Shown piece by piece: positions 57,239 to 64,000 of a DNA stretch of 64,000 nucleotides (position 1 is its first letter; each line of letters begins with the position of its first letter). The DNA is from Coptis chinensis (lineage: Eukaryota; Streptophyta; Magnoliopsida; Ranunculales; Ranunculaceae): positions 20,995,501 to 21,059,500 of the forward strand of contig CM027381.1 of NCBI GenBank assembly GCA_015680905.1, in the 5' to 3' direction. The notes beneath the pieces were generated by a model. The model saw only the letters and a list, made by a program, of their open reading frames with translations, searched no databases and had not been told where the DNA came from. The position numbers and the translations under genes are program-made.

Positions 57239-58141
57239 ATTGAAAGAGCAAAGATGAATGGTTGAGCATCTAAGAAGGGGATCACCTTTCTCACCTCTTC
57301 ACTTCTTATTTTCTAATTTTTGTTAATTTATTTTGTTACTTTTCATTTCTTAGATACTATGTTGCAAATACAAGTTCGAGTTCAACACCCTGGAGAAGAG
57401 CTGAAGTTGTAGCCAAAAACCGACTCAACTTCACCGGAGCCGGCGGGCGTCTGCCCCTTTGCTAGAGCGCAACCGCCTAGTCACCTCCACACATAGTTGT
57501 CCAGTTTTTTTTTTTTTCCAGTTCTAGTTCTTTTGAGATGTGTAGTTGAAGTCCAAATCCAGATTTTGTAATACAGTAGACTAATCAGTGGAACTTGCTT
57601 GTAATGGTTAGAAAAAAAAAACGAAAAAAAAATAGGAAATATGAGTTTTGATTGATTGTATTGATTAACTTGGGTGAACACTTGGTTGAAGTTTAAAACT
57701 TACCAAGGGATTAGAGTTTTCATTACCTTGGGAAGTTCAAGTGTGTGAGGCAAGTTATAAGTCATAGCTCACACACTTTGAATCAACTTGGTAATCAACA
57801 GTCTAAATCCATTTGACTCTAGTTAATCTAGATAATCAATCTAAACTAGTTAATATATTAGATTAGTTTAGCATTAGTTTAGTTTTAAGTTTTGGGGCCT
57901 TGAAGGGAAAGTTGTTTAATTATCAAAAACCCAACTTGTGGGCTTTTTAAGTGGTCTTTTATTGTAACTTAAAACAAGGTAAAGCTCGAAAGGTTGGGCC
58001 TGATTTTCAGATCATGCGGCAATCGACGTCACCTTCTCCTCAAACAGCGTGTAAGCACGGCTTGAGAGGTAAATTCTAAACCTCCTCGAAGCCCAAGTAA
58101 GAGGATACCTTGTGTGTTGAAGCATACTTATGTGACTATTT
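57239..58141 (+). other. E4 leader, first part
   Basis: Non-coding, with a T run at 57507-57520 and A runs near 57612. No gene. The sequence later matches the E3 leader only in part. Confidence 0.5.
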
Positions 58142-59470
58142 TGATAGGGTTATATACTAAAAGCATTACTTTTGTATTAACTATAATTCTTTATATTTTG
58201 AATGAGAATCATATGGGCAAATGTTATGCATATTATATATGTTATTAGTTATATACATGTGTCTAATACTTTATGTTGTAGATGATATGGTGTGAACACA
58301 CAGAAGATCATATCATCAGTACCTTATAAAGTATAAGTAATCGTTCACAACCTAGATGGATTTGGACAAACCATTGGTACGGTTGTAGTATAATATGGTA
58401 TTAGTCTATCTTGACAATAGGATTACACTAGTACACTTTGTGTGTATTGAACAGGACCAAGTGAGGTTGTTTCTCTTTATACTGACTATATAAGAGAACA
58501 AACGCCTTTGTTATTATAGATGCTTGTCCTCTTAATCCGGATATAATAACGGGCACTTACGTGCATTGTACATTGCTTTAAATCATCAATGAGTAAGATT
58601 CATTTGTGAATCAACAAACTCGATGGATTGGGTAATGACATTGTATGTAAGGTGTGCTATTGGTTATAGAAGGAATCCGTGATCCGCATGAAGTCGGGTT
58701 GATGATGTCCCCTTGAGGAGCTCAAAAAGATTGTCATGTAAACCTTGCAGGTGGATTTATTTCGACATGACAATGAGGTTTAGTGGTACTACTCAAGGAC
58801 ATAAGAAGTTGATTAATGTAGTTGTCAGTAACTTGACTTAATCATCGGGCATTCGATATCTTAAACACGGGGAGATCAACGAGCATATAATATGGAGCCC
58901 ATAAACGTAACATGTAATTTGGGATTAGGGCGGTAGTGCAACAATGGCCTTTAGTGGAATAAGCCATTTGTTGACGGACTTGGGCAGTGTGTTCTGGGCG
59001 AACATGGGAAGCCCAAGCCCATTAGGAGGCCCAACCCTAATTTCTCCTCATGGTCCCTGTTATAGCCTATAAATAGAATCCTTTTTCTCTTGGCCAAAAT
59101 TACTATTCACCGGATTGAAAAGAGAGACAAGGAAAGATATATCCAAAATTGGATCTAGCTTTGTGAGAAAGAAAGGGGGTTTGTAGATCGTTGCCCACAC
59201 AACGTCCAATCTATTCTAAAGGAATACAACAGAAGATCAAGGGGTTGATTGTTGATTTGGATTCATAGCTATTGGATTCTCAGAGTTATCATAGCCAATT
59301 CAAAGGTATGTTTTCTATCCAAAATCATGAGAACCCATTAATTACGCTGCGCGCGGGTTTTCGCGGTTTGTAGAAATATTCATTCTGAAAATAACGGTTC
59401 CTACATGTTTGAAATTTAATTTCCGCACTATAAGTTACATTCGCGCATAAGGCTGAACCCGAGCCACATA
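58142..59470 (+). mobile_element. LTR-like segment (possible Copia-type solo LTR)
   Basis: It begins TGATAGGGTTATATAC. A clear promoter TATAAATAG (59068-59076) is preceded by GGAAGCCCAAGCCCATTAGG and followed by a long leader-like stretch. No ORF is present. The composition looks like the U3-R-U5 of a Copia-class LTR. The right end is not fixed: the bases before the start (TATTT) do not recur cleanly near 59.35-59.55 kb. Orientation follows the TATA box. Confidence 0.4.
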
Positions 59471-59887
59471 ACAACCATTGGGAAGTCATTCCCTAATGGA
59501 GGTGAATTGGACGTTGCTTGATTCTTGAAGCCCTAGACCAAAAAAATTAATTAAAACCAATCAACTAGAGCCTAAAGTAGTCACGCTCCTACAGAAAAGG
59601 ACAAAAATATAGCTACGAGGATTTAGAGTAATTAGTTTCTAGATTCCGGTGGACCAATTACTTTCCTCACTCCCCTCCCCCAGAATCATTGTGAGTGAGA
59701 TTCTTGGTAGCACACCACTTGGTGAAGTGACTGCTTACTCTTTTGAGACGTGTAGTAGAGCCATCATAGTCTCATGCCCAATTGTTCCCTTGAACAGGGC
59801 ATAGTAATCTATACACCGTGTAAATATTTTCAAAAATCCAAAAAAATGAATTTATACTGTTTGTGCATCATCATTGATTGAGCATTC
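59471..59887 (+). other. E4 leader, second part
   Basis: Non-coding. It contains a block shared with E3 (reverse of 52780-52890), including CTTGGTAGCACACCACTTGG. Confidence 0.55.
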
Positions 59888-61330
59888 ATGTCTTATCAAT
59901 ATGCATCACAACCATCATGGAATTACAATGCAAATCCAAAACCTTATTCTTTTTACAGTAGTCCTTATCACTGGTTATCTCATTATCCATCATATACCGA
60001 ATTTGAGTCTACTATGGGAAATCCTTACGATTACAAACCTCAATTTTAAAACTTCCCTAGCACCCCATACACTCAAGAGTTTTCCAGTCATGCTGGCAAT
60101 TCATGGAGTTCCACCACAAATAGTCAACCACCATTCATATATCGACCTGGTCAGTCAGAGTACGGTTTCACCCAAAATCCATCACCATTCACATCAACAT
60201 CCATATCAAATTCATATTCCATTCCACCATCCATCACATACCAACTCTACTAGGAAATGGCCAAGCAAACAATACTAACTCAGCAAATAGCAACTACCTT
60301 ATGTTTTCTCCAATCCGATCCAAATAATGCCACATCTGAGACTAATATTCTTCCCACCAGTTCAGAACCCAACCGAAAAAAGAAACAAGGTGTTAATATA
60401 ACAAAGCCAATTGCTAAATCCCATCCTGATACTCATGACCAATTAAAAAACCATCATCCTCCACTTGACTATCGTGTGAATTCCAAATCTTAAGATGATG
60501 ATTATATGCCTGAAGCCACAGTTTCCCTCACATGCCTTAATGCATCATCACCCATAATTGAGAAAACTCCGACAGAAAAAACTTAAGAGCATGTATTACA
60601 CTCGACACATTTGGAAAATGGCATTGAGAAAATTAATGAAGATCTAGGCAAAGAGGACAAACAAAATGAAGTTCTTGGAAAAGTGGGAATAAAATCTATG
60701 GTGGAAAGTGGATTTCAATTTAGTTTGGCCATTAAAGATTTATCGATGGAACAAATTTGTGACATCCTTACTATTGTAGATATGATCCACAATCTTGTGA
60801 AAATGCTAAAACTAGATGAAGAATTCTCTAAGTCCTCGAGATCATGTGAAGAACAACCACCCAACCATCACCATCCCAATTTAACACCTCTTGAAATCCA
60901 ACCTCCATTTATAAAAAATCCACCAATTTCTGAGGACAGCACCACGAAACCATTTCAAAGAAACCTCAAATTCACACTTAAGCCAATTGCCTTCGAGATC
61001 ATTCATACTTTTCTAAACCTTCCCTATAAAGAGTCTTTGCCTAATATAAAAACACAAGAGTCCATTAATTCAGTAGTTGAGAAACTTGGTATGTCCTATT
61101 CCCTATCATCTGAGCTTCATGAAAGACATATACTACCAACCTCTCACTCTTTTGGACAATTCAACTATCATAGGTTATTGCATAAGTTCCATGATGGGTT
61201 ACACAAGCATCATCTTATCATTCTGCATCCTACACTCCAACTGCATTATTTCATTCTGTTTAGGGGTGTATGCTTTCATATATTTTTTTATAAAGACCCC
61301 CAACTGTTTAGATTATTAGTACATAGTTAA
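59888..61330 (+). pseudogene. ORF-X of E4, unrecognised protein
   Basis: A single frame runs 481 codons from ATG 59888 (MSYQYASQPSWNYNANPKP) to the stop at 61328, with only four internal stops and no frame change. The N-terminal third is Tyr/Ser/Pro-rich and probably disordered. The middle is Asn/His/Lys-rich and polar. A conserved helical core has FSLAIKDLSMEQICDILTI (about residues 278-296). The end has LLHKFHDGLHKHHLI. It is homologous to E3 ORF-X along its length. No known catalytic motif, zinc finger or membrane anchor is obvious apart from a hydrophobic patch near the C-terminus. Preservation of frame suggests it was translated until recently in this family. Confidence 0.7.
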
Positions 61331-63093
61331 TAACATATCATCCATCTCATATGCATAGTCTTGGGGAATCTGACTCAAAACGACCCCACATATACTCTTG
61401 ACTATAAAAGACACATCGTGTTTTCTCGATACATTCCATGGGAGTGCATCCTTAAGGTAACCGGACCACTCCACTTGGAGTGTATGGTTGTAAGTGTTGG
61501 AACCTTAGTCCACATATATCTCATATATTCTTTATAAAACATTTTTTACTTGTTGTTTAAGTAAGTGTGATCCTATGGAGTGAGTATACAATTTTTATTT
61601 TTTTTTTATATTTCTTTTTCAAAATAGTTGTTTTTCTCCACTCTCATTATAAAAGATTTTCAATACATCAATAGTTATGGGATTTTCCAAAAACAGAATG
61701 GGAAATGTATTCCACATAGACCAACCCTTAGAAGTTCACAATCTCCATTCTTCTAAGGGCAGTTTGGGGATCAGTTATGTGTTACTAAGGGTCACCCATA
61801 TCACCATGCACTTTCTGTCTTAGCTTAAACCATATAGATACCAATTGTCCCTTGCTTACCAACATATCATCACGCCAACCATTAAATACATTCAGACAAG
61901 GACGAAGTACCTACAACAATCAGAACATAGCATTGGTTCCATCCCATTTTAACCAAAACTACCAAAATCCACCAAAGAGACCTAGTTCCACTATTCACTA
62001 GTGTCTAATCAAATAAAACCTCTCATTACATCTTGCACATTAAACCCCCTAACACACATAACTGAAGCCACAGTCCGACTGGATTGGGCTCAATAATGAG
62101 CCGACACAAAAGTTGCCTAAGATCACCTGTTATGGTTTGTTTTCAAAATTCAGATTCAGAAATCATGGCTTTTGAGTAGAGTATCTTAAAACATCTCTCC
62201 ATAGTTTTCAAAATTAGAGGATATAAAAATGAATATTATACGCCCCGGAGTAACCAAAATGATACCGGATCAACGTATAATTTTATCTTCTTGTCAAAAC
62301 TTCTATACGGTTAGAGATACCTTTAGATTGAGAAAAACAATTATTCTTTAAAAAAAAAACCCCCCCACACACACATTTCATATGTATTTGTATAGATAGT
62401 TGTTTACATACTTTACGTTTCGTAGTGTAATAATAATCATGTATGCATGTTAGATTTTCTGCGTTACATATGTTTTCAAAAATACAAAAACCTAAAAAGA
62501 TTTCATAGTAGAATAAATATCCCTAGTATAATAAACCATGTATTTCTCATTCTATATCAAACAACCCATGCCCTTGCAAACTTATTTGGGGGTGACGTAT
62601 TTTCATCATGAAGAACAGAATACAGGTGTATCGCCATTTTTGCTCATGTTTCTATGGTAATCTCTTTCCTTATCTCTTCATACTTTGAGTACAAAGCATA
62701 GTTCTATTTGGGGGTGGTATAGTAACATTTTGTAAAAACTATGCATTTTCTATATAGTAGATATAATAATATATTTCTTCCTTTCTAAAATTTTTTTTCG
62801 AAAAAGAACAAAAACATTTTTCTGTTTAGTAATAAAAAGTCTTGTTTACTTTTTCTATGATGAATAAATAGTATTGAAGTCTCATTATAACAATAGAGTA
62901 AGGAGTTGTTCTTCGAACTTATACTAATATACGTACAATAGTTTCTGCATCTTTTCATGAATGACATGCATCAGGAATTATTTGTATAGAGCAGTGAGTT
63001 TCTGAGACCAAGGTTAGAACAATTAAGTTCCATATCCTAGAAGAATCAAGCCAAAAGCCTCATCTGAATGATTATTGAGTGATGAAGCAAAGG
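61331..63093 (+). other. E4 3' untranslated region
   Basis: Reverse-collinear with E3 49500-51080 (GTAACCGGACCACTCC, TTGAACCC/GGGCTCAA blocks). PPT-like TATTTGGGGGTGACG (about 62584) and CTATTTGGGGGTGGTATAG (about 62705) lie well upstream of the expected LTR. No gene. Confidence 0.65.
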
Positions 63094-63098
63094 ATGTC

Positions 63099-64000
63099 TG
63101 GTAACCCGTAAAAACTAAACTAGATTACTCTAACCTCATTCTTACGGTATCAATTATTTGTTTCCTACTCTCATATATATATTCATTCAATATATAGAGT
63201 ACGGAATCGTTCCACTCTTAATCTATCAAGACTAAATAGAATTCAATTAATCAAACATAAGGAAACAATGGTGAGAGTGTAATGAAAGTAATGTTGCAAT
63301 TTATTTAAACTAAAACTAATTATAAATTAAACTAATTTAACTAAGCAATTAAAAGGTGAATTTAATGAATTAGAAGAACATAGAGGAGGGAAATTCCACC
63401 ATGCAATTTGATTGGCTATTAGTTAGTCATCAAATCAAATATTGATCCCTAGTGAATACCAAGTCCTCTCGAATCAAGGTTCAACTAGCATGAGAGTTTA
63501 GCTCCACCACAAATCTCTTTGATGGTGGCTCTAAACTCTAGTTCATCATTATGAGGTTTATCTTTAAACACTCATAATAATGAACTTGAAATTCTATTCT
63601 TAATAACAACTATTCTAACAAGCAATCATCCTCACATGGCTTCTTTAACCTCCTCTAATGGAGTTTTTAGCATAATATCATTGGATTAATTAAACTAAAA
63701 TAATAAAAGGAAAACATAATGTAAATTAAACTTAACTTAATTAAACAAATAGAACAAGTCATTATTGAATAAGTATTAAACTCTATTAATCTATTTGAAC
63801 AATAACAATAATAATTCAAAATGAATTAAAACTAAAATTAAAACTAATTTAGAACTAAGATTATGAATAACAACTTATCAAATTAAAACAAACTAATTAT
63901 GAATTTAAGACAACTAAATCTAAAATAAGAATTGAATTAAAAACTAAATTGAAATGAAAAACTAATTTTTTATTATAAAACTAAATTTGATTCTAAATAA
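63099..64000 (-). mobile_element. E5: LTR of another Gypsy element, incomplete
   Basis: E4 similarity stops at ATGTC (63094-63098) and TGGTAACCCGTAAAAAC begins. What follows resembles the element A LTR (CACTCTTAATCTATC..., AACAATGGTGAGAGTG versus AGCAATGGTGGGAATT) in the same orientation, so a minus-strand element is inferred. The remaining AT-rich sequence runs off the window, so it may be a solo LTR or a full element. Confidence 0.6.

Larger units (their letters stand above)
27150..64000 (-). mobile_element. E2: Athila-like element, host of D, E3 and E4, runs off the window
   Basis: Pieces are the 3' LTR (27150-28005), the 3' region (28006-28264 then 45518 to about 46805), a pol/gag scar and gag (46805-47174 then 55282-56243), and the leader start (to 56350). 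The order and the minus-strand reading match element A. D, E3 and E4 lie between the pieces, each with its own TSD or LTR boundary. Nearly all of protease, RT, integrase and the env-position ORFs are missing. The 5' LTR should lie right of E4, beyond base 64000. Confidence 0.8.
56351..64000 (+). mobile_element. E4: non-autonomous element with ORF-X and E2-type LTR
   Basis: Plus strand: 5' LTR 56351-57219, PBS at 57222, leader, ORF-X 59888-61330, and a 3' region collinear (reversed) with E3. It is cut by E5 at 63099, so its PPT and 3' LTR are outside. It lacks gag and pol. Its LTR belongs to the E2 family while its coding part belongs with E3. An LTR-like segment interrupts the leader. Confidence 0.85.

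Overview
This window looks like heterochromatic, repeat-packed nuclear DNA of a flowering plant, probably a eudicot. It is AT-rich and intron-containing, its LTR retrotransposons use plant-type tRNA primer sites, and it carries En/Spm (CACTA) transposons and a captured piece of a plant YSL metal-transporter gene. I found no intact host gene, tRNA, rRNA or CRISPR array. Almost every base from about 1.26 kb to the end belongs to a stack of nested mobile elements. Most junctions can be fixed to the base from target-site duplications (TSDs), LTR pairs, primer-binding sites (PBS) and polypurine tracts (PPT). The labels E1, A, D, Tat, E2 to E5, CACTA-1 and CACTA-2 are mine.

Region 1 (1-1259): host flank with a 183-bp foldback repeat. 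Region 2 (1260-26900): E1, a small non-autonomous LTR retrotransposon (TSD ATCAA; about 2 kb once insertions are removed). Its 5' LTR was split by CACTA-1 (1351-10642, TSD ATT), which carries a decayed tnp2 transposase gene and a second gene joining a plant transposase domain to a Ulp1-type cysteine protease. The E1 interior was split by A (11396-25776, minus strand, TSD AACTC, 1117-bp LTRs), an Athila-like Ty3/Gypsy element with decayed gag-pol and two related ORFs in the env position.

Region 3 (27150 to beyond 64000): E2, another Athila-like minus-strand element that has lost nearly all of pol. Three insertions lie in it. The first is D (28270-45512, TSD TTTAT), apparently a 3.4-kb solo LTR. 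D carries a Tat/Ogre-like element (about 30749-44547, minus strand) with satellite-like arrays and a repeated gag, whose LTR was entered by CACTA-2 (35731-44154, TSD GAT). CACTA-2 carries three exons of a YSL6-like gene and an RNase H fragment. The second is E3 (47180-55276, minus strand) in the gag region. The third is E4 (56351 to beyond the window, plus strand), itself entered by an LTR-like segment (about 58.14-59.47 kb) and by E5 (63099 onward). E3 and E4 have no gag or pol but share an unrecognised ORF of about 480 codons (ORF-X). E4 has the same LTR family as gag-bearing E2, which suggests a partner and parasite pair.

The genes here serve transposition: tnp2 and the transposase/Ulp1 gene for CACTA mobility, and gag, protease, RT-RNase H and integrase for the LTR elements. 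Nearly all are broken. Non-autonomous E1, E3 and E4 keep only cis signals (LTR, PBS, PPT) and would need enzymes from relatives.
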